Origin: HKCCE3408 sp039183205
Lineage (GTDB): Bacteria; Pseudomonadota; Alphaproteobacteria; Rhodobacterales; Rhodobacteraceae
NCBI GenBank assembly: GCA_039183205.1
Contig: JBCDBR010000005.1
Location: 62,001 to 126,000, forward strand
DNA length: 64,000 nucleotides
Direction of reading: 5' to 3'
Shown here in pieces: positions 52,744 to 60,783 of the stretch; within the stretch, counting starts at the first letter, position 1; each line of letters begins with the position of its first letter. Both the position numbers and the translations under genes were made by a program. A model generated the notes under the pieces. It had not been told where the DNA came from and made no database searches. It saw only the letters and a program-made list of their open reading frames with translations.

Positions 52744-53792
52744 CCGGTCATTTCGAGATAGCCGCGCCCGCCATGGGTGCCGCTGATCGACACAGGCCCT
52801 TCCCAATAGGGAAAGCTGGTTGCCATCCAGGCCTCAGGGTTCAAAGCATCCAACGTGACGCTGAGGTTTTGGCGAGGCAGGTCGATCTGCCATCGCGTGG
52901 GAACATTGCGGCCTGCAACATCGGTGTTGTCCAGCGGCGTGAACGTCATGGCGCCGTCCGGCAAGGCCTCAGCGTTCCCATCCGGCGTGATCCAGGTGCC
53001 GGAGGTGAAATCGGGCCCGGCGCGATCTCGCAAGCGGAAACCCATCAGCCGAGCCCCATCCACAAACGATAACGATATCCAGTCCCAACCGTCTTGCGTT
53101 TCCGACAAAGGCTGAGACGACCATTCCCGATCCAGCCAGCCTTGCCCGGTCACGGCGACATCGCCGTCAGGCAGCGCCAAAGTGCCCGCAACTTGGTAAA
53201 ACGGCTGCGAATAGTAATAGCTCGCCTGGCCCTGCGCTGATTTGACTGAATAACCGGCATCGCCGTGAAAGATCAGCGGACCCTGCGCTTCAAGCGTTAG
53301 CGTATAGCCAAATTCGGCGCCCCGCGCGGTCAGATTAAGCCGGTCATACGCGTCCGTGCCGCCCGGCAAACCGCGCATTTCCCAATCATCGATCCAAGCA
53401 ACAAAGGGCTCTGCGTCAACACCGGCTTGACCCGTGCCGCCGCGGGCCAACCGTTCCGCAACGAAATGATGATCCGGCGTGGTCAACCCCACATGACCCA
53501 TCCACACTTGTTCGGTTCCCCAAAGATCCGGCAATTCCGGCGCCTGCGCGGACCGGAAGAGCGTCCACTGAATGCCGTATTCCGTACCGTCCTCCCCCCG
53601 CAGCGTTGCGGTCAGGTACCACCACTCAATCCGGTATTCGGGATGCGCGCCGTGATCGGTTGGAAAGTCGAATTCGGCCCCGCGTTCGGGAACCGCAAAT
53701 CCCTCGGCTTCGGTGCCAAGCCCGGCAAAGCCTTGGCTCAGCGCGGGCAGCGGCAGGAGGATCAAACAAAGGGCCTTAGCGTTCATGAGCAA
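52737..53792 (-). CDS. AttH-like lipocalin-fold protein of an ABC export operon
   Basis: A 351-residue secreted protein related to AttH and carotenoid 1,2-hydratases. A signal peptide ends near ALSQGFAG. The domain mark EYRIEWWYLTATLRGEDGTE (about residues 49-68) leads into YGIQWTLFRSAQ, and the second half has GQGWLDREWSSQPL and DGWDWISLSFVDG. Its 5' end overlaps the permease gene by 17 bases. AttH-type proteins are found with AttEFG ABC transporters, the same layout as here. Despite the fold, no carotenoid gene lies nearby. Confidence 0.85.
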   Translation of the reverse strand: MLMNAKALCLILLPLPALSQGFAGLGTEAEGFAVPERGAEFDFPTDHGAHPEYRIEWWYLTATLRGEDGTEYGIQWTLFRSAQAPELPDLWGTEQVWMGHVGLTTPDHHFVAERLARGGTGQAGVDAEPFVAWIDDWEMRGLPGGTDAYDRLNLTARGAEFGYTLTLEAQGPLIFHGDAGYSVKSAQGQASYYYSQPFYQVAGTLALPDGDVAVTGQGWLDREWSSQPLSETQDGWDWISLSFVDGARLMGFRLRDRAGPDFTSGTWITPDGNAEALPDGAMTFTPLDNTDVAGRNVPTRWQIDLPRQNLSVTLDALNPEAWMATSFPYWEGPVSISGTHGGRGYLEMTGY

Positions 53793-56139
53793 AAACCTGC
53801 AACAGCCGTGCCGGTGCCAGTCGCGCCAGTCGCAATGCCGGCCAAAGCGCGGCTAATCCGGAAGCCAAAAAGGCTAAGGCGGCCAATTGCAGCCAATCGC
53901 CCGGGTAAAGGACCATCGGCAGACGCCACCCGAAGGCTTGTGTGTTAACCAAGTTGAGCAGCATCCAGGCCAGCACCAATCCAACCGGAAGGGCCAAGGC
54001 AAAGGTCAGCGCAGCCAGGATCAGCGCGCGGATGACCTCTCCCCGTGCGAGCCGGTTCTTGGTTTCCCCCATCGCCCAAAGGGGCGCCACTTGCGGCAGG
54101 CGCATCTGGGCCAGGGTCAAAAAAGCAATGAGCATCGCCAGTCCAGCAACGCCGAGCGTCAGTGCCGACAAAGCGGCCGTTATCTGAAAGGTGCGGTCAA
54201 AAATCTGGATCGACAATTCGCGCTGCGCGGCCTGGTCCGAGATTGCCCGGTCTGACTGACCATATGCGCGAAGGGCGTTGATCAATTCGGGCACGCCGGC
54301 CGGATCAATGCGTACGGCAAAGCCAAAGGGCGCAATGTCGGGATAGGTTGCGGCAAAGATTGCCTCGCCCAAGATGACCTCACCTAAAGGGTTTCCGTAA
54401 TCGGCATAGATCGCCGCGACCAGCAGATCGAGGCCGGGGGCCACCGGAAGACGGTCGCCAATCGACAAACCGGCGCGAATTTGCAGCTGTTCGTTCACGA
54501 ACGCGGCCTGCCCGGCGTAAAGCTGGTCCCAGGCATCGGGTACGGCATCCAGCAAGGGCCAACCGTCGCGGTAGGTTGCGTGGTCTGCCAAGGCGCGCAC
54601 GCGGCTTGCTTCGCCCAGCACGGTGCGTTCCAATCCGATGACGGGCAATACGGCATCGGCGCGAGGCTCTAGAAAGCTGCGAAGCGCGTCGGGATCACCT
54701 TCGGCGAAAACATAAAGTTCGGAGCCGAGACGCTGCTCAATCCAGGTTACGAAGGTGTCGCGGAACGACCCGACCATAGTTGAGACGCCAATATTTGCTG
54801 CAAGCGCGAGCAAAAGTGCCATCAGCGCTAAGGACAGGCCAGGGACTTGCTGGCGCGTATCGGCCAAAGCCCACTGACCGAACGGTGCGCGCGCCAATGG
54901 ATTTATGAGTGACAAAACCGCCGTCAGGGTTGGGGGAAGCAGCACGGCCGCACCAAGCAGGAGAGCAGCAATCGCACTGAACGCGAGGATCAGCCCCTGC
55001 CCAAATGCGGCAAGGCCAGCCGCCGAAAGGATGGCAGCAGCGCCGAGGATTGCTTGCCACCGCAGCACACGGCCGTGCCGCATGGCCCAAGCGCGTGGCA
55101 AGGCTGGCGCCAGAATTGGCATCCTGGCCACCCGCCACAATGCACCAGCCCCGGCAATCGCCGCACCAATCAGTGTGATCAACAGCGCCCAGGCTGCCCA
55201 AATCGGGTCAAATCCCAGCTCTCCGGACACCGGCGCGCCATAGAGACCTCTCAACGTGCCCGCCACACCGGGCAGCAAAACCGCGGCAATCATGTATCCA
55301 AGTGCGATACCGAGAATGCCGGCGATCGTTGCAATTGCCAAAAGCTCGCCTGCCATCAAAACCACGACCTGGCGCAAGGGAACGCCAAGCGCGCGCATCG
55401 TTCGGATCACCTGGCGGCGCTGCTCGACCGCCAATCCGATCGCGCTGTGCGCAATGAAAAGGCCAACGCCGAACGACAAAAGCCCAAATGCAGTGAGGTT
55501 GAGGTGGAAAGAGCCGGTAAGTTCACCGAGATCGGCTGCCGTCTCTGCCGAGCGGAGCTCTAGTCCCAGGGTGCCGGCAATGGGCGGCAAGCTGGCAGGT
55601 TGCTGTGCCGCCACGATGAGATAGCTTGGATCGCGTTGGCCCGACAACGCGGCAACCGTCGCAATATCGGCAAGCCCTGTATCCGGTGGCAACGCGGCGC
55701 TTGTCGCTGTGTTGAGCGTCGGGGCCGATGTTTCCGAGCTAATAAACACCAGGGCGGTATCGCCAGAGAGCTCCTGAAAATCTGTCGCGCCGCCAAGGAT
55801 ATCGGGTGGGATCACACCCGGCGGCGCGGTCAGCGGGTCAACGCCAAGGAGCGTCAGGCCGTCGTGGCGGGCTTCGATTACCGGGCTGACCAAGTACCCT
55901 TGCCGCCGCAGTGCGACATAATCCGCGACCGGGATCGGGCCATTGTCAGGGCGCGCCAAACGCGCCAGGTTTTGGCTATCAAGCAATGCCGCGGCCCGGT
56001 CATAGGCCGTCCGTGCCTCGGCGTTAATGGCTTGCACCGCCGACCAAAGTGCAGTTGCAAGCATCAATCCCATCACCAGTGCGGCGAGCTGACCGGGCCG
56101 CCGACGCCAATGGGACAAAAGCGCGCCGAGACCGATCAT
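53776..56139 (-). CDS. ABC transporter permease, FtsX/MacB type, two FtsX domains
   Basis: A 787-residue inner-membrane permease. One membrane helix at the N-terminus (AALVMGLMLATALWSAVQ) is followed by a periplasmic domain, three helices (about residues 215-330), a second set of helices near 360-440, another periplasmic domain, and three C-terminal helices (about residues 670-770). This is the double-FtsX arrangement of a single-chain permease. It starts 4 bases inside the ATPase gene end and is co-transcribed with it and with the AttH-like gene. Confidence 0.9.
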   Translation of the reverse strand: MIGLGALLSHWRRRPGQLAALVMGLMLATALWSAVQAINAEARTAYDRAAALLDSQNLARLARPDNGPIPVADYVALRRQGYLVSPVIEARHDGLTLLGVDPLTAPPGVIPPDILGGATDFQELSGDTALVFISSETSAPTLNTATSAALPPDTGLADIATVAALSGQRDPSYLIVAAQQPASLPPIAGTLGLELRSAETAADLGELTGSFHLNLTAFGLLSFGVGLFIAHSAIGLAVEQRRQVIRTMRALGVPLRQVVVLMAGELLAIATIAGILGIALGYMIAAVLLPGVAGTLRGLYGAPVSGELGFDPIWAAWALLITLIGAAIAGAGALWRVARMPILAPALPRAWAMRHGRVLRWQAILGAAAILSAAGLAAFGQGLILAFSAIAALLLGAAVLLPPTLTAVLSLINPLARAPFGQWALADTRQQVPGLSLALMALLLALAANIGVSTMVGSFRDTFVTWIEQRLGSELYVFAEGDPDALRSFLEPRADAVLPVIGLERTVLGEASRVRALADHATYRDGWPLLDAVPDAWDQLYAGQAAFVNEQLQIRAGLSIGDRLPVAPGLDLLVAAIYADYGNPLGEVILGEAIFAATYPDIAPFGFAVRIDPAGVPELINALRAYGQSDRAISDQAAQRELSIQIFDRTFQITAALSALTLGVAGLAMLIAFLTLAQMRLPQVAPLWAMGETKNRLARGEVIRALILAALTFALALPVGLVLAWMLLNLVNTQAFGWRLPMVLYPGDWLQLAALAFLASGLAALWPALRLARLAPARLLQVFAHER

Positions 56140-56807
56140 GAAAGTCGTCCTCGGCTGAGATGCAAGCGGTGCTGAAGCTTGCTGGCCAGTCTTTCGGAAT
56201 GGGTCACCATCAAAAGAGCCGCATCGGTTTCGGAAACCAGCCGATGGAAGCTCGCCATTACGGAGTCGCCTGTGGCTTCGTCGAGATTGCCAGTCGGTTC
56301 ATCGGCCAGGATCAGTTTTGGTTTTCCGGCCAATGCCCGCCCGATCGCAACGCGCTGTTGTTGCCCGCCCGACAGCTCTTCGGGGTAACGAGACACCAAA
56401 TCCGTCAGGCCTAATTGCTCCGTCAGAGCCGCCGCCCAATCGGGATCATAGCGATCTGCCAAGCGTGCCTGAAAGCTGAGGTTTGCCGCCACGGTGAGTG
56501 ACGGGATAAGATTGAATTGCTGAAATACGATCCCGATATGGTCGCGCCGTAAGCGCGCCAATTCGGGCTCCGCAAGTTTGCTCAAGCCCGTTTGGTCAAT
56601 CTCGATCTCACCGGCGCTCGGATGATCGAGGCCCGCGACAAGATGCAGCAGCGTGCTCTTGCCGGAGCCGCTCTCACCGGTGAGCGCGACGGAATGCCCT
56701 GCGTCGAGTGTGAAGCAAACGTCCGAAAATACAGGCGAGGCTGCACCGGCAAACTGTTTGGCAAGATTGGATACAGTCAGCACCACGTCGATTTCCCATT
56801 TGCTCAT
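56136..56807 (-). CDS. ABC transporter ATP-binding protein, MacB/LolD type
   Basis: A 223-residue ATPase. Walker A is TGESGSGKST, the Q-loop lies in IGIVFQQFNLIPSLTV, the signature is LSGGQQQRVAIGRAL, and Walker B is LILADEPTGNLD, followed by VTHSERLA. The ADEPTGNLD wording is typical of LolD/MacB-type ATPases serving FtsX permeases. The ATG at 56807 gives the usual length; a longer reading to 57026 runs through the divergent AraC gene. It leads the three-gene export operon. Confidence 0.93.
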   Translation of the reverse strand: MSKWEIDVVLTVSNLAKQFAGAASPVFSDVCFTLDAGHSVALTGESGSGKSTLLHLVAGLDHPSAGEIEIDQTGLSKLAEPELARLRRDHIGIVFQQFNLIPSLTVAANLSFQARLADRYDPDWAAALTEQLGLTDLVSRYPEELSGGQQQRVAIGRALAGKPKLILADEPTGNLDEATGDSVMASFHRLVSETDAALLMVTHSERLASKLQHRLHLSRGRLS

Positions 56808-56907
56808 TGGGAGTTTAGCCCGGCCCGCGACATCGGAAAGTAACAAGCCATCCCTTGAAATCGCGCCGTGGAGTATCGACCTTTGCAGAAGCTTGAGGAG
56901 CATTCCC

Positions 56908-57753
56908 TTGCCGGACAGCCCGGTTCTTTCATCTGGTGAAATCGATAGGCCGCTGACGCCTCTGTTCGAAGCAGAGGTATTCGACGGCCCAGTGACGTTC
57001 GTTCCCGTCGTGATCGAGACGCACACATTGATGATCCCGCTGCATACGGCGTCGCTGTCGATGCGGACGTTTCGCGACGGTCAGTGGGAAAACCAGATCA
57101 GCGGGCCGCCCAACGTGCATCTAGGACAGATCGGGGAACGCACCGGTTGGCAGTGGCCAGCCGGCGCGCGCGTCATGCGCCTTCGATTGGATCTGACGGA
57201 ATTGCAAAGATTTGTGGTCGGCGAGATGCGGATGATTGCGTCCGATAGCCGGTTGAAGGGCCTTGCGGCATTGCAAGATGAGAAGATATGCCGGGCCGCT
57301 GCGATGATCGAAGAGGTTCTCGGCGATCAACGGCCTGGTCAAGCCGTTCTTTACGATGCATTGGCGCGGATGTTGGTTGTGCATGTCGTCCGGTCCTACA
57401 TTGTGGCCCGCGATGCAGTATTGCCCGGCGCGATGAGCCCGGAATCGTACACACAAATCATCGCGCATATCGATGCCAAGATTGCAGAACCAATCCGCAT
57501 TGCCGATTTGTGTGAGATCGCACACATGTCAGAATCGGCGTTTCTGCGCGCCATCAAGTCAGCGACGGGTCGGACCCCGCATGAATTGGTGCGAAGCCGC
57601 CGATTAGACGCTGCGCGTCGGCTGTTGCAACTGGGTGAGTTGAGCATCAGCCAGATCGCATCAGAAACCGGGTTTTCCGACCAAGCGCATCTTTCTCGTA
57701 GCTTCAAACAAGCATTTGGCCAAAGCCCAAGGCAATGGCGTCGGGGCCAGTGA
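56908..57753 (+). CDS. AraC-family transcriptional regulator, TTG start
   Basis: A 281-residue regulator. The N-terminal half (VVIETHTLMIPLHTASLSMR) is a ligand-binding-like domain. The C-terminal half has the double helix-turn-helix: RIADLCEIAHMSESAFLRAI and ISQIASETGFSDQAHLSRSF followed by KQAFGQSPRQWRR. AGGAG stands 7 bases before a TTG at 56908, which gives a sensible start; a longer ATG reading to 56653 lies on the opposite strand of the ABC gene. It is divergent from the ABC export operon across 100 bases, so it probably controls it. Confidence 0.88.
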   Translation: MPDSPVLSSGEIDRPLTPLFEAEVFDGPVTFVPVVIETHTLMIPLHTASLSMRTFRDGQWENQISGPPNVHLGQIGERTGWQWPAGARVMRLRLDLTELQRFVVGEMRMIASDSRLKGLAALQDEKICRAAAMIEEVLGDQRPGQAVLYDALARMLVVHVVRSYIVARDAVLPGAMSPESYTQIIAHIDAKIAEPIRIADLCEIAHMSESAFLRAIKSATGRTPHELVRSRRLDAARRLLQLGELSISQIASETGFSDQAHLSRSFKQAFGQSPRQWRRGQ

Positions 57754-57759
57754 GCAAAA

Positions 57760-57781
57760 AACCAAACTAAACTGTTTGGTT
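57760..57781. repeat. perfect 8-base inverted repeat downstream of the AraC gene
   Basis: AACCAAAC and GTTTGGTT flank a TAAACT loop. The element lies just after the AraC stop and about 120 bases before the small secreted protein gene. It has no T-run, so it is a weak terminator at best. The position and AT-rich arms would also suit a regulator site for the downstream gene. Confidence 0.45.
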
Positions 57782-57901
57782 CAAAAACTCGACGGAATGG
57801 TTCAAGTAAACCGCCACGGCACTTCACATATCCCAATCATGACGCAAGGGAACGAAAACCCAGCGCCAAGAAATAAACGATACCTGTGAAGGACTTGAAC
57901 C

Positions 57902-58261
57902 ATGAAAACCCTGCTTATCTCCGCCGCTGCAATCGCACTTGCCGTGCCTGCATTTGCCAATGATGGCCTTGAAGGTCGTGACCCTGGACAGGTTTATCCG
58001 GTGACGATCACCACCCAACTCGCTGCAGGTGACAATGTGTCCGGCATGACAGCAACCTCTGTGATCGCAATGCGCGCCGCAGAAGACGACGACGATGCCA
58101 TGTCGATTTATGCGCTTCGTACGGCACCCGAGGTCGTCTCCACGCAAAACGGTGCAGCGCCGGTGGACTCGCAAATCAGCCGGGCACTTGGCGTATCGAC
58201 GAACGGCATGAGCCTTTCGGCTGTCACGGCCGCCTATCTTGACGAAGTGGCCGACGACTGA
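57902..58261 (+). CDS. small secreted protein of unknown function
   Basis: A 119-residue protein with a clean signal peptide (TLLISAAAIALAVPAFA). The mature part is short, acidic and threonine/serine-rich (EDDDDAMSIYALRTAPEVV) with no cysteines, and ends SAVTAAYLDEVADD. AAGGA stands before the ATG. It is a single gene with its own upstream region and a strong terminator, so it is probably well expressed. No family is recognised. Confidence 0.82.
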   Translation: MKTLLISAAAIALAVPAFANDGLEGRDPGQVYPVTITTQLAAGDNVSGMTATSVIAMRAAEDDDDAMSIYALRTAPEVVSTQNGAAPVDSQISRALGVSTNGMSLSAVTAAYLDEVADD

Positions 58262-58282
58262 ATTAACGTCAGTCTTTAAGCC

Positions 58283-58312
58283 AAGCGGGCCCGATTAGGG
58301 CCCGCTTTTTTT
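58283..58312 (+). terminator. Rho-independent terminator of the small secreted protein gene
   Basis: A perfect 10-base stem AAGCGGGCCC / GGGCCCGCTT with a GATTA loop is followed by a run of T (58306-58312). It starts 22 bases after the stop codon. This is the clearest intrinsic terminator in the window. Confidence 0.93.
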
Positions 58313-58615
58313 GTGCCAGGACCGACAGATCTTGGCGTCACACGATGCATCAACGGAATGCCTACCGTCGCAGCGAAAGCAGCAACGGCGATATTTTGCC
58401 CCAAATCGGACATCGAAATTCCGGGCCTTGAGGCATCACATCAGATCCGGTCCGCATCCCTTAGGTGAAACCGCTGGATGCTGCGCGATATCTCACGCCG
58501 TGACGGCGTGGCGCGGGCGACGCGCTGCCCTTAATTGCTCGGACAGTCGCGACGCCAAATATTGATTGACCATGTCTTTATAGACGCGACGCAGGCTGAC
58601 GGAAGAGGGTCTCGT
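58313..58615. other. intergenic region downstream of the MarR gene; no gene seen
   Basis: About 300 bases between the terminator and the convergent end of the MarR gene. Only poorly coding short frames occur. It contains a perfect palindrome with arms CACGCCGT and ACGGCGTG around one G (58494-58510), without a T-run. It may be decayed sequence or the 3' region of the MarR transcript. Confidence 0.5.
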
Positions 58616-59050
58616 TTAGAGGCGATTAAAAAGATGACCCATTGCGCCGCGGAGGCAATCCTGACCGTCGGGCGGCAGATCGCCAAGCATCCGATTTTCG
58701 GCCGCCATTGCGAGCGCTGTCAAACGTTCCGCCTCATCTCGCCCGGTTTCGGTAAGCGTCACCACCAAGCGGCGTCGATCTTCCTGATCTTGCACTACGT
58801 CGATCAAGCCGAGCGCCTCAAGCCGGCGCTGCGCGCGGCTGACACGGGCGGCGTCCATCGACGTAAGAATGGAAAGATCATTTGATGAGCATGGCGCATG
58901 GCGCGGAAGCACCATCATAATACGCCATTCTGGAAGCTGTAGACCTGCTTCTGCAACAAGGCGCTGAAACAGTCGGTTTGCAACAATTGCCATCTGGAAG
59001 GGCAAAAAGCCCTCAAGGTCGATGTTGATAGTTGTCGCGGAGTCTTTCAT
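58616..59050 (-). CDS. MarR-family transcriptional regulator
   Basis: A 144-residue winged-helix regulator. The recognition region is CSSNDLSILTSMDAARVSRA followed by the wing VVQDQEDRRRLVVTLTETG (about residues 85-105), both typical for MarR. AGGAGG stands 7 bases before the ATG at 59050. It is divergent from serC across about 290 bases, a stretch that holds an operator-like palindrome. What it senses is unknown. Confidence 0.93.
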   Translation of the reverse strand: MKDSATTINIDLEGFLPFQMAIVANRLFQRLVAEAGLQLPEWRIMMVLPRHAPCSSNDLSILTSMDAARVSRAQRRLEALGLIDVVQDQEDRRRLVVTLTETGRDEAERLTALAMAAENRMLGDLPPDGQDCLRGAMGHLFNRL

Positions 59051-59124
59051 AGCAACTCCTCCTAAGAGCGGGGGCACCCCTCCCCAATACACGCATACCG
59101 CGAGTTGCGTTCAAGAGCAAGGGA

Positions 59125-59146
59125 TCTGTAAAAATAAAATTACAGA
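59125..59146. promoter_or_regulatory. operator-like palindrome in the MarR-serC divergent region
   Basis: The arms TCTGTAA and TTACAGA are separated by 8 A/T bases, giving a 22-base perfect-arm palindrome. It lies 75 bases before the MarR start and 190 bases before serC. MarR proteins bind such AT-rich palindromes and often repress their own gene, so this is the natural candidate site for the neighbouring MarR regulator. This is inferred from position and form only. Confidence 0.55.
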
Positions 59147-59279
59147 CCAATGTCAATTTTAGTTTTCAGCTCGTGAATTTTCAAACGGAAAACTGGGGGA
59201 CGTGGCCAAAATTCGTGGTCGTTGGGATCACAACGGTTGTCTGGATTTTGCCCTTGCCAGCGATTTTCCAGCTCGCTAA

Positions 59280-59343
59280 ATGCGTCGGTGGGACACCCCT
59301 CCCCAACGAGGGGCGCATATCTGTAAGGATACCATCGATGGTA
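59280..59343 (+). promoter_or_regulatory. structured serC leader (candidate serC RNA motif)
   Basis: A two-part stem is readable. ATGCG (59280-59284) can pair with CGCAT (59314-59318), and inside it CCCCT (59296-59300) with AGGGG (59309-59313). Then comes the ribosome site AAGGA (59325-59329), and the start codon lies inside a perfect 14-base palindrome TACCATCGATGGTA (59330-59343), so a hairpin there would hide the start. A conserved serC leader RNA upstream of serC-serA in alphaproteobacteria, with its last stem over the ribosome site, is described in Rfam. I match it by place and form, not by a covariance search. Confidence 0.6.
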
Positions 59344-60492
59344 ATCGAAACTCCGGCGACGCGGCCGGACAATCCGCGTTTTTCATCTGGCCCGTGCGCC
59401 AAACCCCCCACCTTTTCGTTTGATAGGCTTGCGGATGCGGCACTTGGTCGGTCGCACCGGGCAAGTGTCGGAAAAACCAAATTGAAGGCCGCGATTGAAA
59501 AGACGCGGGATATTCTCCGCATTCCAGCCGCGTACCGGGTTGGCATCGTGCCGGCGTCCGATACGGGTGCGGTCGAGATGGCGATGTGGTCGATGCTTGG
59601 TGCGCGACCAGCCACACTCTTGGCTTGGGAAAGCTTCGGGGCCGGTTGGGTCACTGACGCTGTCAAGCAACTGAAAATTGACGCGACAGTGCTGACGGCG
59701 GATTACGGCGAAATCGTTGATTTCACGCAGGTCGATTTTTCCACCGATGTCGTCTTTACCTGGAACGGCACGACATCGGGCGTGCGTTTGCCGAATGGCG
59801 ATCTAATCCCGTCCGATCGCGACGGCCTGACGATTTGCGACGCGACATCTGCGGCATTCGCCCAGGACCTTCCGTGGGACAAGCTCGATGTGGTGACTTT
59901 CAGTTGGCAAAAGGTCATGGGCGGTGAAGCAGCGCATGGCATGCTTGTCCTCGGCCCCCGTGCAGTTGCGCGTTTGGAAAGTTACGTGCCGCCATGGCCG
60001 CTGCCAAAGATCTTTCGCATGACGAAGGGCGGCAAGCTTATCGAGGGAATTTTTGAGGGTGCAACGATTAACACCCCGTCCATGCTGTGCGTCGAAGATT
60101 ACCTCTTGGCGTTGGATTGGGCGGAGAGCGTGGGCGGATTGCCTGGCCTAATGGCGCGCGCAAACGCCAACGCGCAAGCCATTTGGGATTTTTGCAATGC
60201 CCGCGATTGGATCGACAACCTCGCACAGGACCCGGCCACACGGTCGAATACATCTGTGTGCTTGCGCTTCACTGACCCCCGGATTGCCGATGGCGCGTCC
60301 TTTGCCAAGGCTATTGCCAAACGCTTGGAGGTAGAGGGCGTCGCGCTTGACGTGGGTGCATATCGCGATGCGCCGGCGGGGTTGCGCGTCTGGTGCGGCG
60401 CAACCATTGAAATCGCGGATATCGAGGCGATGCTCCCGTGGCTTGACTGGGCCTTTGCAGTCGAGATCGAGGCGCAAACTGAGGCTGCCTGA
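59338..60492 (+). CDS. serC: phosphoserine aminotransferase
   Basis: A 384-residue PLP enzyme that makes phosphoserine from 3-phosphohydroxypyruvate and glutamate. It begins with PDNPRFSSGPCAKPPTF, has a PLP-lysine in VTFSWQKVMGGEAAHGM (about residue 196), and the longer alphaproteobacterial insertions. The ATG at 59338 is preferred because the protein then begins at the family's natural N-terminus; an in-frame ATG at 59173 would translate the leader. It is followed 3 bases later by a small gene and then serA. Confidence 0.95.
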   Translation: MVIETPATRPDNPRFSSGPCAKPPTFSFDRLADAALGRSHRASVGKTKLKAAIEKTRDILRIPAAYRVGIVPASDTGAVEMAMWSMLGARPATLLAWESFGAGWVTDAVKQLKIDATVLTADYGEIVDFTQVDFSTDVVFTWNGTTSGVRLPNGDLIPSDRDGLTICDATSAAFAQDLPWDKLDVVTFSWQKVMGGEAAHGMLVLGPRAVARLESYVPPWPLPKIFRMTKGGKLIEGIFEGATINTPSMLCVEDYLLALDWAESVGGLPGLMARANANAQAIWDFCNARDWIDNLAQDPATRSNTSVCLRFTDPRIADGASFAKAIAKRLEVEGVALDVGAYRDAPAGLRVWCGATIEIADIEAMLPWLDWAFAVEIEAQTEAA

Positions 60493-60495
60493 GCG

Positions 60496-60729
60496 ATGTC
60501 GCATAGCTACCGTGTCATGGGGCGTCGGAGCCATCTCGGAGAGTTCATCGCGACACATGAGGTGAGCATCGATTTGGACGGCAAGATCAAAGGATGGTCT
60601 GAGAATGCCTACGATGTTGCGGTTGATGGAACCGAACCGGCTGCGTTGCCGGAACTGTTCGGCGAAATTGCCAACGCACTTGATCTACCAGTTCTCGATC
60701 ACGCGACCGGCAGACCCGCCAGCAAGTGA
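60496..60729 (+). CDS. small uncharacterised protein between serC and serA
   Basis: A 77-residue protein that I do not recognise. It opens MSHSYRVMGRRSHLGEFIAT and contains an amphipathic helix near PALPELFGEIANALD-like text. It starts 3 bases after serC and lies 54 bases before serA, so it is made with both. It is coding by spacing and codon use. A role in serine synthesis is possible but not shown. Confidence 0.65.
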   Translation: MSHSYRVMGRRSHLGEFIATHEVSIDLDGKIKGWSENAYDVAVDGTEPAALPELFGEIANALDLPVLDHATGRPASK

Positions 60730-60783
60730 GGCGACGACAAAAGGTCCCCCGAAACCGATCAAATAACTCAAGGAGTGCCGAGA

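Noticed and set aside
56808..57026. Extension of the ABC ATPase frame through the AraC gene
   Set aside because: It is antisense to the AraC coding region; the ATG at 56807 gives the standard length.
58494..58510. Palindrome CACGCCGT-G-ACGGCGTG as a terminator of the MarR gene
   Set aside because: It lies more than 100 bases past the MarR stop and has no T-run, and a 1-base loop is unsuited to a hairpin.
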